A stretch of DNA of 38,857 nucleotides from Nanobdellota archaeon (GTDB taxonomy: Archaea; Nanobdellota; Nanobdellia; Parvarchaeales; Parvarchaeaceae): assembly GCA_021802505.1 (NCBI GenBank), contig JAJZXE010000007.1, forward strand, positions 1 to 38,857, given 5' to 3'. The notes under the pieces are model-generated. The model did no database searches, was not told the DNA's origin, and saw only the letters and a program-made list of their open reading frames with translations. The translations under genes were made by a program, and so were the position numbers. This document shows positions 32,181-38,857 of the stretch, one piece after another; within the stretch, counting starts at the first letter, position 1; each line of letters starts with the position of its first letter.

Positions 32181-32317
32181 CCTATTTTTTCGGAAGGTTT
32201 TAACGGTGCACTAATAGTCGATGCAGATTTAGTAGCATAGTGGCCATGGACGGCAATACAAACGATTACTTCGGCAACAGCAACAACGGCGTAGCCACAA
32301 ATGTAGCATGGGTCTAG
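32181..32317 (+). pseudogene. Remnant of the C-terminus of a LamG-type surface protein (right fragment)
   Basis: The frame from 32181 reads PIFSEGFNGALIVDADLVA, hits TAG at 32238 where relatives have Tyr, and continues after a frameshift as MDGNTNDYFGNSNNGVATNV to TAG at 32315-32317. Put together this is the LVAYWPMDGN...GNSNNG motif that ends LamG-type proteins. A nonsense codon plus a frameshift and lack of any N-terminal part show decay. It pairs with the left fragment at 30797-30934 around the third MNT-HEPN cassette. Confidence 0.65.
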
Positions 32318-32397
32318 TCTTAAGAAGAGTAGCAGCTGTACTTTTGGCTATTATTCAGATTTCTTATAAAAATTATTGGTATAGCATATGTTATTGA

Positions 32398-32546
32398 GAC
32401 TTCCAGAGGGATATAGATGGATGCTGGATGAGGGCGTCTTTTTATCTCAGGAGAATACCTCACTCCAAGATGAAAATCAAATTCAGGTCTACGAGTCATG
32501 GTCCTGAGAAGCAGGAAGCCCCATGCGGAAGCTTGGGGTAGTTCAC
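32398..32546 (+). pseudogene. Possible TnpB 3' end with omega-RNA-like hairpin
   Basis: The frame 32398-32541 ends STSHGPEKQEAPCGSLG then TAG. C-termini with (K)QEAP just before the stop, with an overlapping GC-rich hairpin, are typical of IS200/IS605 TnpB. The hairpin is CCCCA (32519-32523) with TGGGG (32534-32538), followed by TAGTTCAC ending at 32546, which resembles the right end and RNA scaffold end of such elements. No RuvC part of TnpB and no TnpA are present. If correct, the next about 20 bases (from 32547) would be the last guide. Assignment is from remembered family features, not a search. Confidence 0.45.
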
Positions 32547-32552
32547 TCAATG

Positions 32553-32712
32553 TTATACGGCTGCACTATGCCAAGTCGACATCTCTTCCTCAAATAGTAT
32601 AATTTTATCGTCATCTGCAGCATCTTCGAGGCCTTCGTCTAAAAAGAGGCGCCAAAGCAGGCCAGCCTGGTGAGCTTCTAATACAAATGAGGTTATGCGA
32701 CTAGCGATTTTC
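32553..32712 (-). pseudogene. Unidentified open 3' fragment after the fourth HEPN gene
   Basis: On the minus strand, in a frame other than that of the HEPN gene, about 53 codons stay open to TAA at 32553-32555 and read as a plausible protein end (FVLEAHQAGLLWRLF, then an acidic stretch DAADDDKIILFEEEM). No start codon, ribosome binding site or promoter belongs to it. It may be another orphaned gene 3' end; I do not recognise the family. Confidence 0.25.
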
Positions 32713-33214
32713 AAGAAATACGTTGTCTGAGGATCTTTTTTAATTTTTCTCTAAGCATCGCTATTTCATTTAGAGAAACCTTTTCGACTATAATCCTGAT
32801 TTGTATCCTAAATTCTTCCGCCTTTTTGATCATGGTTTCTGTATCGTCTTTGATAGTTCCAAACTCATTTTGTGTAATGATATAATACTGCTTGTCGATT
32901 CTCTGCTTCTTTGCGAATGATATCGCATCAAATAAATCCTTCCTTTCAAACAATTTTTCCAGCAGCAAGATTGAGCCGGAATGGTTCTCGCATTTCACAC
33001 CGATTTTAAAGAGTAGGGCAGTGAGAGAATCGTACATGGCATAGTAGGACATAGCGATCGAGTTTTCGTGTAAATCATGTCTAAGGAGCAATTTAGCGGC
33101 TTTCAAGCAGTTTTCCGATTTTTCCAGATATGACCTGCAGATCTCATCAGAAGGCTCGACGAGCCGCAGCTCCCGTTTCGCGCCAAGTTTAATCAAAAAA
33201 TTTGATTCTCTCAT
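32711..33214 (-). CDS. HEPN-domain protein (fourth pair)
   Basis: 167 residues, a clear paralogue of the second-pair HEPN (LRLVEPSDEICRSYLEKSENCLKAAKLLL, and the helix IAMSYYAMYDSLTALLFKIGVK). The motif site reads RIDKQYY (Arg105, Tyr110), once more RX4Y with no His. It overlaps the MNT gene by 26 nt. It lies on the opposite strand from the other three pairs. Function as toxin is inferred from pairing only. Confidence 0.75.
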   Translation of the reverse strand: MRESNFLIKLGAKRELRLVEPSDEICRSYLEKSENCLKAAKLLLRHDLHENSIAMSYYAMYDSLTALLFKIGVKCENHSGSILLLEKLFERKDLFDAISFAKKQRIDKQYYIITQNEFGTIKDDTETMIKKAEEFRIQIRIIVEKVSLNEIAMLREKLKKILRQRIS

Positions 33215-33743
33215 AAAACTCTTCTACTCCTCTTATTATAACATGATTCTTTATTATTTCTCTCGCAAGCATCGAGGACGTGTCAAATTTCCCGATCTTT
33301 GCGCTTATTTTTGTGTGAAGAGAGTCTATTGATTCCTTCACCTTAGAATCGTTTGTTTCTGCATAGATATCGATATCACTTTCTTTGCCTGCCTCAAATT
33401 TTGAATAGCTTCCAAAAAGCAGGACCAGTTTCTCGTCCGTTTTATTGATCACGTCGTTTAAAATCACACCCAATTCAGGGTATTTTTTTAATAATTTTAA
33501 AAGTTTGTACATCTCCGCGCTATAGATATAGGCTCTTGATTCCATCGTTTTTTTAAGGAAGAAGTCCTTGTTCTTTCCGTTCTTTTTGTAATCCACAGCG
33601 TTCTTCTTTATTAGTCCGTTTAACCTTCTCATAATTGTCGCATGCGGTATCAGTAGCTTGCGGCTGATGCTCCTTAAGTGGTCTTCTCCTCTAAGCAGAA
33701 GCAGTATAATTTCTAGTTCTACATTGTCTCCATTATAAGCCAT
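33189..33743 (-). CDS. MNT nucleotidyltransferase with N-terminal winged helix (fourth pair)
   Basis: 184 residues from MAYNGDNVELEIIL. The start at 33743 was chosen over 33752 because the TATA-like stretch (33763-33771) is 24 bp from it and only 15 bp from the other. Winged helix (HLRSISRKLLIPHATIMRRLNGLIKK), then GSX10DXD as GSYSKFEAGKESDID, then a C-terminal segment shared with the second MNT (KNHVIIRGVEEFYERIKFF). The CCATATGG palindrome at the start (33740-33747) may be its operator. It is the regulator and antitoxin candidate of the fourth pair. Confidence 0.82.
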   Translation of the reverse strand: MAYNGDNVELEIILLLLRGEDHLRSISRKLLIPHATIMRRLNGLIKKNAVDYKKNGKNKDFFLKKTMESRAYIYSAEMYKLLKLLKKYPELGVILNDVINKTDEKLVLLFGSYSKFEAGKESDIDIYAETNDSKVKESIDSLHTKISAKIGKFDTSSMLAREIIKNHVIIRGVEEFYERIKFFD

Positions 33744-33837
33744 ATGGTTCATATACGGTACATTAATATAAGGCTTTCCCTCAGCCTATTTAAGCCGTCT
33801 CAATACGTACAATACAGTCCACATAAAATAGACGAGG

Positions 33838-33897
33838 CAGATAAAAGGCAAAACCATCAAGTTCGTTCCGCTGTGGAAATGGCTCTCCAAGGTTTAA
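33838..33897 (+). pseudogene. Orphan 3' end of an AAA/DUF4143 ATPase gene
   Basis: The frame ending at TAA 33895-33897 reads IKGKTIKFVPLWKWLSKV. The intact ATPase gene downstream ends IKGKKIKFTPLWKWLLNTK, so 13 of the first 15 residues agree. A stop codon lies three codons upstream, so nothing else of the gene remains. The surrounding 33753-34053 holds no other gene I can see. Confidence 0.7.
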
Positions 33898-34053
33898 GTT
33901 TAATCTCTTAATCTCGGCTTGCCGGGCATTTTCGCGGTCTATTTATTTTATTCTCGGATGTATAAATGATATATCAGACCTAACTTTACAGAATAGTCTG
34001 CTTTAATAGAGCAAACATTTAAATAATCTAATACTGCCAAAGAAAACCATAAA

Positions 34054-34086
34054 CTTATGCATTTATAGTGCATAAGATTTAAATAT
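34054..34086 (+). promoter_or_regulatory. Inverted-repeat operator and TATA box of the ATPase gene
   Basis: CTTATGCA (34054-34061) and TGCATAAG (34069-34076) are perfect 8-bp arms with a 7-nt loop. They abut a TATA-like TTTAAATATA (34078-34087), centred about 25 bp before the ATG at 34107. The repeat covers the BRE position, so a bound protein would exclude TFB. Confidence 0.55.
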
Positions 34087-34106
34087 ACTCAATGCGTTAC
34101 AAAAAT

Positions 34107-35384
34107 ATGACTTCAGTAAGCGAAATAGCACAAATAGCAAGGAGCCAGGAAAGCGATATGAAAGGGAGATTAGCTAGGGGCTTCATACCGCGCGAATTAA
34201 GGTTAGACAAAAAAGACATTAAATTTGATGTAGCTAGTATAATTACTGGGCCGAGAAGAAGTGGTAAGTCCACGTTCGCTTTCGCTTTTTTACAAGACCA
34301 AGATTTTGGGTATATAAATTTTGATGATGAAAGGCTATCTGAAATAACCCTTAAGGATCTAGACAAAGTTTTGGAGGCGATATATTATCTTAAGGGGAAT
34401 GTTACCCTTTTGCTTTTCGACGAGATACAGAATATAAAAGGATGGGAACTATTCATATCCAGGTTAGTAATATCCAAAAAAGTGGTTTTGACAGGCAGTA
34501 ATTCATCGCTTCTAAGCAAGGAACTAGCGACTCATCTGACAGGCAGACACAAGGAGTATGAGCTACTGCCGTTTAGTTTTAGGGAATTTTTGGAGTACAA
34601 AAACGTTCATCAAAATTCAAAGGGAGTATACACGACCGAAGAAAAGGCACAGATGATAAAATTGTTGGGAGCTTATCTTGAAAACGGTGGTTTCCCCATA
34701 GTTTTAGACGGTGATCCCGACAGAATATTGGTGCTCTATAGGGACATAGTCGAACGAGATATAATACAAAGATACAAGATACGACAAAGTGCAAAATTTA
34801 AGCAGTTCGTTAAGTACTTGATTAGCAATTCTTCTTCGGAGATAAGCTACAACAAGTTGAAGAATATTTTTAGCATAGGCAGTTTTCACACCGTCCAAAA
34901 TTGGATAAACTTTATAGAGAATAGTTATCTCACCATAATACTGGATAGATTCTCGTTTAAGCTAAAAGAGGCTATACTCGCTCCCAAAAAAATTTATACC
35001 GTAGACACGGGGTTCATAACACAGGTTACCGGTTCACCTCAGATAAGCAGACTTATTGAAAACATAGTTTTGGTTGAACTGATCAGAAGGAAAAGCTATT
35101 TCAACAATTCGATGGAGATAAATTACTGGAAAAATGAACAGCAGGCAGAAGTGGATTTTGTTATTAGAAACGGCAAGTCCGTAACAAGTCTAATCCAGGT
35201 CTCATATATAAATGATAAAAAGGAAATAAAAGAACGGGAGACAAAAAACCTGCTCCTCGCCTCCAAAGAACTTCACTGCAATGACCTTTTGATAATAACC
35301 TGGGACTACGAAGCCGAGGAGAAGATCAAGGGCAAGAAGATAAAGTTCACCCCTTTGTGGAAATGGCTTCTTAACACAAAGTAA
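34107..35384 (+). CDS. AAA_14/DUF4143 ATPase with PD-(D/E)XK-like C-terminal domain
   Basis: 425 residues from the ATG at 34107. The in-frame ATG at 34092 is only about 10 bp from the TATA box, so the second start fits leaderless transcription better. Walker A is GPRRSGKSTFAFAF, Walker B LLLFDEIQN and sensor 1 VVLTGSNSSLL; RHKEYELLPFSFREFL is the typical next motif. The C-terminal DUF4143 part has EVDFVIRNG...LIQVSY, the EXD...QXS arrangement of PD-(D/E)XK nucleases. Such ATPases are abundant in accessory regions of Archaea and their role is unclear. An older copy of its 3' end lies just upstream. Confidence 0.85.
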   Translation: MTSVSEIAQIARSQESDMKGRLARGFIPRELRLDKKDIKFDVASIITGPRRSGKSTFAFAFLQDQDFGYINFDDERLSEITLKDLDKVLEAIYYLKGNVTLLLFDEIQNIKGWELFISRLVISKKVVLTGSNSSLLSKELATHLTGRHKEYELLPFSFREFLEYKNVHQNSKGVYTTEEKAQMIKLLGAYLENGGFPIVLDGDPDRILVLYRDIVERDIIQRYKIRQSAKFKQFVKYLISNSSSEISYNKLKNIFSIGSFHTVQNWINFIENSYLTIILDRFSFKLKEAILAPKKIYTVDTGFITQVTGSPQISRLIENIVLVELIRRKSYFNNSMEINYWKNEQQAEVDFVIRNGKSVTSLIQVSYINDKKEIKERETKNLLLASKELHCNDLLIITWDYEAEEKIKGKKIKFTPLWKWLLNTK

Positions 35385-35453
35385 ACTCTCCTGTTAAATC
35401 AATCCGGCAAATCCGCAGGCAAAACATTTAAATAAAAAAAACAAAGTATCCAT

Positions 35454-37016
35454 ATGTTTAATAGCCGTAAAGACAATAACAGAGAGAAATCATCGAGTGG
35501 TAGTTCCCACACATATTCGTACGCGCCCCCCCACTTTTTACATACTAAACTAAACCAAAATAAAAGATCACAGTCCGCTCTCGAATACATGATGACCTAT
35601 GGTTGGGCTATCCTGATCATAGTCATCGTAGCAGTAATCCTTTACAGTATGGGTATATTCAACCCATCTTCAGCAGTGACAACAACAAGCAGCGGTTTCT
35701 CTCCTTTTGCCATCAGTTCGGTAATCTGCAGTCCTGCAGGTTTGACAGTAGCAATAACAGCGGGTGGTCTTCCAAACAATGCAGCTTCAGCTCAAATAAC
35801 AGCGGTTTACTTCTCTTCAACCACGGGAACAACAGCTTCAACCGGTAAATTATACAGTATAACTCCAGTGACATTAGCTTCAGGTTCTTCAACTACTTTC
35901 GTAGTACCGACAGTAGCATGTACCTCAGCAGGAACAGCATTTTCTTTGTCAACAAAGCTGCAGTACAGCTATTCATCCCCGGCAGGAAACGTAGTTACAA
36001 ATGCCACAGGAACGATAGCAGGAACTTCATCTGCATTAAAAATAACAGCATATGTCCCATTAACTATAAGTTCTTCTGCAGCAACACCACAGACTTGGCA
36101 GCAACTGGTTGTTGTAAATATGAGCAATTATAAGAGTTACGCTTCTTCAACATTGGATAACCTAGAATTCACCTATCCAAACGGCAGCATAATACCTTCC
36201 TGGAGAGAGAATGGAACGAGCAACACCCAAGTAGCGGCTTATTTCTTGAAATTAGGCAGTTTTACATCGACAACAGTCCATATGGACTTTTTTCCTATAT
36301 CAGATAACGTTTTGAATACTGTAAACACTGGAGAAGCTCCTCAACTTACATGTAGTAATCCCTTAAACACAGCTTCGTGTAATACCTATGCAGAGTACGA
36401 TAATGGCAATTACGTTTTTAATTATTACCAAAATTTTAAAGGAACTACTTATCCGGCGGGATGGACTACTAATAATTTTGATACTACAAAATATGTTGAG
36501 ATACACAATGGTTTTACAATTGAATTTAGTCCAGTGGGCGTGGAATTTTATTATAACAGAGAAAATTTTTCTTTACCTGCGATACTAGATTGGCAGGGTA
36601 GTTATATCCCAAATCCTCCTCGTTATTGTGGTTGGACGATTCTTGGTTGGTATAATTTCAGTAGTGGTGATTCCGCTGGATGGGCGCAATGGATAAATTC
36701 TCCAACTTCTTGGGTACATTATCAGTATGGAAATATCAGTCAAGCGGCACAAAATTTTTACAATAGTACGGGAATAATAGGAAATCAAGAAGTTTTTTCC
36801 CTTACTAACGCAGGTACAAGTATGGGTTATTTACTTAATTACACTCTTCAGTCCTATGCAAATCCTGAGAATACTCCGTTGCAAACAGTGCTTTTTAGAA
36901 ATGGGGCAGGTTGTGGTCCTACCAGCGGAAGCGAAGTCAATGTAACATGGCTAGATGTAAGAGCATACCCTCCTTCAAGTGGTAGGCCTTCCGTTTCATT
37001 TGGTAGTGTTTCTTAG
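35454..37016 (+). CDS. Class III signal-peptide surface protein with DUF2341 module
   Basis: 520 residues. A hydrophilic N-terminal stretch of about 41 residues (Ser/Asn/His-rich) precedes RSQSALEYMMTYGWAILIIV, the class III (pilin/archaellin-like) signal and membrane helix. A Ser/Thr/Ala-rich beta region follows (about 70-200), then a DUF2341 module (about 205-330) with NGSIIPSWRENG and EYDNGNYVFNYYQNF, and an end with LDVRAYPPSSGRPSVSF. The long pre-signal extension is unusual, but the TATA-like ATTTAAATAAAA (about 35425-35435) sits at the right distance for this ATG. It has no LamG domain, unlike the 983-residue protein. Confidence 0.8.
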   Translation: MFNSRKDNNREKSSSGSSHTYSYAPPHFLHTKLNQNKRSQSALEYMMTYGWAILIIVIVAVILYSMGIFNPSSAVTTTSSGFSPFAISSVICSPAGLTVAITAGGLPNNAASAQITAVYFSSTTGTTASTGKLYSITPVTLASGSSTTFVVPTVACTSAGTAFSLSTKLQYSYSSPAGNVVTNATGTIAGTSSALKITAYVPLTISSSAATPQTWQQLVVVNMSNYKSYASSTLDNLEFTYPNGSIIPSWRENGTSNTQVAAYFLKLGSFTSTTVHMDFFPISDNVLNTVNTGEAPQLTCSNPLNTASCNTYAEYDNGNYVFNYYQNFKGTTYPAGWTTNNFDTTKYVEIHNGFTIEFSPVGVEFYYNRENFSLPAILDWQGSYIPNPPRYCGWTILGWYNFSSGDSAGWAQWINSPTSWVHYQYGNISQAAQNFYNSTGIIGNQEVFSLTNAGTSMGYLLNYTLQSYANPENTPLQTVLFRNGAGCGPTSGSEVNVTWLDVRAYPPSSGRPSVSFGSVS

Positions 37017-37108
37017 GTTTTAATTCTTTATATTAGTTTTACAGCAAAGTCTGCGATTCTTATGATTGTAAACTTACCTAAATATAGTTAATGTGTATCT
37101 AACGTATT

Positions 37109-37897
37109 TTAATTTTTTATTATCCCGCTCAGTTTTATATCAAAGCAGCGTCTTTCCAGGTACGGTGCGACTTCCCCCGCAGGGTGTTCCCTTATCGTCA
37201 CTTTTTTGAAATGATTTTTGCAGTCTTCCATTATTTTTTTCTTCAGGTCTTTGCTGTCTTTGTCTTTCACAAATGAATACAGGTGTATGACGGCCTTTTG
37301 ATTGCACTTTTCCAGCGCAGTACCCAGAAATTTGTATGCATAAAGCGGAAAATTCATTATAATCCTGTCGAATTTTTCATCCAGTTTTTTTACGATTTTT
37401 TTCGAATCACCGCGGTAATACTCTATGTTTGATATCTTATTCAGTGCGATGTTTTTCTCCAGCAGGGATATCGCGTGTTTGTTTATGTCTACCGCGGTCA
37501 CCTTGGCGGCTTTTTTTGCTATGGGTACTGCAAATGGGCCGACGCCGCAGAACATGTCCAGGACGTTTTCCTTTGCCTTAACTTCTTTTACGACCCTCAG
37601 TCTTTCATTTGCCATCCTTGGGGAAAAAAACACTTTTTTGACGTCTACATAAAAAGAAAATCCGTTTTCTTTGTATATTGTCAGGCTGTCCTTTCCTACG
37701 AGCGGCTTCAGCTCCGGTACTCTTTCCTCCCCGTGGATCATTCCCGTCTTTTCAAATATTACCTTTACGTTTTTGTTGTTTTGCAGCAGCTTTTTGACGG
37801 CGTTTATCTTCTCTTTTTTTGCAAGCTTCCCGTCGAATTTCACTATGGCTATTCCGCCTATTATGTCAAATCCCTTGTTTAGTCTTCCTTTTTCCAT
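37109..37897 (-). CDS. trm5: tRNA (guanine-37-N1) methyltransferase Trm5
   Basis: 262 residues from MEKGRLNKGFD. It starts directly at the Trm5b-type D2 domain (FDIIGGIAIVKFDGKL, then the HGEERVPELKPLVG substrate region), followed by the SAM-binding Rossmann core (VLDMFCGVGPFAVPIAK, VTAVDINKHA) and the MNFPLYAYKFL catalytic motif, the family's N(L/F)P. Trm5 makes m1G37 in tRNAs that read CNN codons and prevents frameshifting. The longer start at 37978 would add 27 aromatic-rich residues that are better explained by the overlapping small membrane protein; AGAGGA lies just before the chosen ATG. Confidence 0.88.
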   Translation of the reverse strand: MEKGRLNKGFDIIGGIAIVKFDGKLAKKEKINAVKKLLQNNKNVKVIFEKTGMIHGEERVPELKPLVGKDSLTIYKENGFSFYVDVKKVFFSPRMANERLRVVKEVKAKENVLDMFCGVGPFAVPIAKKAAKVTAVDINKHAISLLEKNIALNKISNIEYYRGDSKKIVKKLDEKFDRIIMNFPLYAYKFLGTALEKCNQKAVIHLYSFVKDKDSKDLKKKIMEDCKNHFKKVTIREHPAGEVAPYLERRCFDIKLSGIIKN

Positions 37898-38030
37898 GTT
37901 TTCCTCTGAATAAACCAAAGAACGGTAAAAATAAAAACAGTATGAATACAAAGATATGAAATACAAATATAAGAACAAAGCTTATCGCGAGCGTGATGGC
38001 AGTGAACAACAGCATGTAATTGCCTTTCAT
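37866..38030 (-). CDS. 54-residue membrane protein between leuS and trm5
   Basis: Starting with MKGNYMLLFTAITLAISFVL, this frame encodes one long or two short hydrophobic segments (to residue 42) and a basic tail RGKHGKRKTKQGI. The ATG overlaps the leuS stop as ATGA, so it can be read by coupling, and its 3' part overlaps the trm5 start by 32 nt in another frame. No family recognised. Tight coupling on both sides supports a real gene. Confidence 0.55.
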   Translation of the reverse strand: MKGNYMLLFTAITLAISFVLIFVFHIFVFILFLFLPFFGLFRGKHGKRKTKQGI

Positions 38031-38857
38031 TTTATTATCAGCATCGGTTTTCCGGGAACGGCTTTATCCTCTCTGCTTTCTTCTATTTTGACCTTGGCGT
38101 TGAAAATCTTCTCCAGATTAGGGGCAACCTCAGTGAAAACCTTGATCTCTTTCTCCATGTCAAGTTTCTTATTAGGTAGTTTTTTCGGATTTTTAAGGAG
38201 TCTGTTTATAAATTCGCCGTTCGGCAGGTGCTTTCTTATCTCTTTTACATCTCTCGTTGTGTGGGTAATCTCTTCTACCCTGTTGTATACCTCAAATTTC
38301 TCCTTTCCTGCTACCCCTATAATTATTTCGGAGGGCTTTTTGTTTATTATTTTTATCAGGTTGTTTATGTCGTCCACGGTCTGTTTTAGCACCTCGAACT
38401 CGTTTTCAACGACCTCGTTTCTGTATTCCTCTATGATTTCAGGCCAGCTCCTGTAACTTTCCAGGAGTTTACCGTTGTTTACTGCGCCGTTGATCTCCTC
38501 GGTCACAAACGGAAACAGCGGATGGTTCAGCTTTGCGAATACGGTCAGTGCATACTTTAATGTTTCTTTGTTGCCGCCTCCGTAATTTATGTAATCTTTT
38601 ATGGCTTCTACGAATTCAAAGAAGGAATAATTCAGGGAGTTTTTGTATTTCATCAGATTATACTCGCTGCCGCTGTTCTGTATCAGGTGATTTATCCTTG
38701 ACTGAAGGAACTCGTCGACCAATTTCCTGTCTCCGGAGAAACTGTCCAGTATCTCCGTCACATCAAGTATAAACTCGATCTTCTGCTTGAAGCCGTTTAT
38801 ATTGTCTATATTCCAATCAGCATCGTCCATCCCGTTCGATGCCGAAGCTATCAGCCT
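38027..38857 (-). CDS. leuS: Leucyl-tRNA synthetase, C-terminal part (runs off the window)
   Basis: The frame is open to the window edge; the first part of the gene lies beyond 38857. It reads RLIASASNGMDDADWN, as at the end of the catalytic core of archaeal LeuRS, then the anticodon-binding helix bundle (LMKYKNSLNYSFFEFVEAIKD, HPLFPFVTEEIN, SWPE) and the archaeal LeuRS C-terminal extension, ending AVPGKPMLIIK. LeuRS charges tRNA-Leu. ValRS and IleRS were considered, but the MDDADW and C-terminal pattern fits LeuRS best. Confidence 0.85.
   Translation of the reverse strand, partial: RLIASASNGMDDADWNIDNINGFKQKIEFILDVTEILDSFSGDRKLVDEFLQSRINHLIQNSGSEYNLMKYKNSLNYSFFEFVEAIKDYINYGGGNKETLKYALTVFAKLNHPLFPFVTEEINGAVNNGKLLESYRSWPEIIEEYRNEVVENEFEVLKQTVDDINNLIKIINKKPSEIIIGVAGKEKFEVYNRVEEITHTTRDVKEIRKHLPNGEFINRLLKNPKKLPNKKLDMEKEIKVFTEVAPNLEKIFNAKVKIEESREDKAVPGKPMLIIK

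Noticed and set aside
32320-32550. 76-residue minus-strand frame
   Set aside because: It is antisense to the TnpB-like 3' end, with no promoter or ribosome binding site and no recognisable protein pattern.
29400-35450. Integrase or recombinase gene that could move the cassettes
   Set aside because: I looked for tyrosine or serine recombinase and transposase signatures in all long frames and found none; only a probable TnpB tail is present.
37017-37108. Small RNA between the surface protein and trm5
   Set aside because: No hairpin or C/D box pair convincing enough; it looks like AT-rich terminator sequence for two convergent genes.
37898-37978. N-terminal extension of trm5
   Set aside because: The aromatic-rich 27 residues come from reading the overlapping membrane-protein gene in another frame; Trm5 proper starts at 37897.

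Overview
The window reads as a compact archaeal chromosome segment, most likely from a DPANN lineage close to Micrarchaeota/ARMAN. This is inferred from content, not from a database match. Archaeal hallmarks are Pelota, DNA topoisomerase VI, RFC-type clamp loader, prefoldin alpha, S19e/L31e/L39e, Rpp21-type RNase P protein, archaeal Elp3, Trm5, LeuRS and class III signal-peptide surface proteins. Genes are packed with 1-4 nt junctions or short overlaps. Many transcription units have a TATA-like box 24-32 bp before the ATG, which implies leaderless mRNAs.

Layout. 1-3.5 kb: tRNA-Glu, an amino-acid permease coupled to Pelota, a glycosyltransferase-like/GtrA membrane protein behind a 19-bp palindrome, and tRNA-Ala. 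3.5-8.3 kb: a membrane protein, then minus-strand genes for a YbaK-type editing protein, a deoxyribosyltransferase-like protein, the L13-S9 operon, a GT2 glycosyltransferase and two tiny genes; then a zinc-ribbon/Hsp20 protein and a 42-residue acidic protein with a strong ribosome binding site. 8.5-11.4 kb: the RNase P protein-S19e-PDCD5-L39e-L31e-prefoldin-FtsY operon, without the aIF6 and LX genes that usually sit in it. 11.4-14.4 kb: a large DUF2341/LamG surface protein. 14.4-19.5 kb: Elp3, KH protein, Top6B, Top6A. 19.5-23.1 kb: SufT-like protein, presenilin-type protease, AAA ATPase, tRNA-Arg, hemerythrin, an unknown and a SWIM protein. 23.2-23.5 kb: the RNase P RNA gene, not represented by any ORF. 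24.4-29.4 kb: a DUF929-like protein and a winged-helix/KaiC-like/RFC-small/RFC-large operon. 35.4 kb to the end: another DUF2341 surface protein, Trm5, a 54-residue membrane protein and the C-terminal part of LeuRS.

The accessory part is 23.5-24.3 kb and 29.4-35.4 kb. It holds four nucleotidyltransferase (MNT)-HEPN toxin-antitoxin pairs and an AAA/DUF4143 ATPase. The most striking observation is that these cassettes lie among duplicated or orphaned 3' ends of genes. The MntA-HepT pair at 23.5 kb sits between the complete RNase P RNA gene and a second 85-bp copy of that gene's 3' end. The MNT-HEPN pair at 29.6 kb sits between rfcL and a second, near-identical 106-bp copy of the rfcL 3' end. 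The third pair is bracketed by 3' ends of LamG surface-protein genes. A TnpB 3' end and an ATPase 3' end lie near the fourth. No integrase is visible, so the mechanism is open. Insertion at gene 3' ends that rebuilds the host gene and displaces its old end downstream would explain the pattern. In addition, three of the four HEPN proteins carry RX4Y where the first carries the canonical RX4HXY motif, and the cassettes have clear palindromic operators at their promoters.
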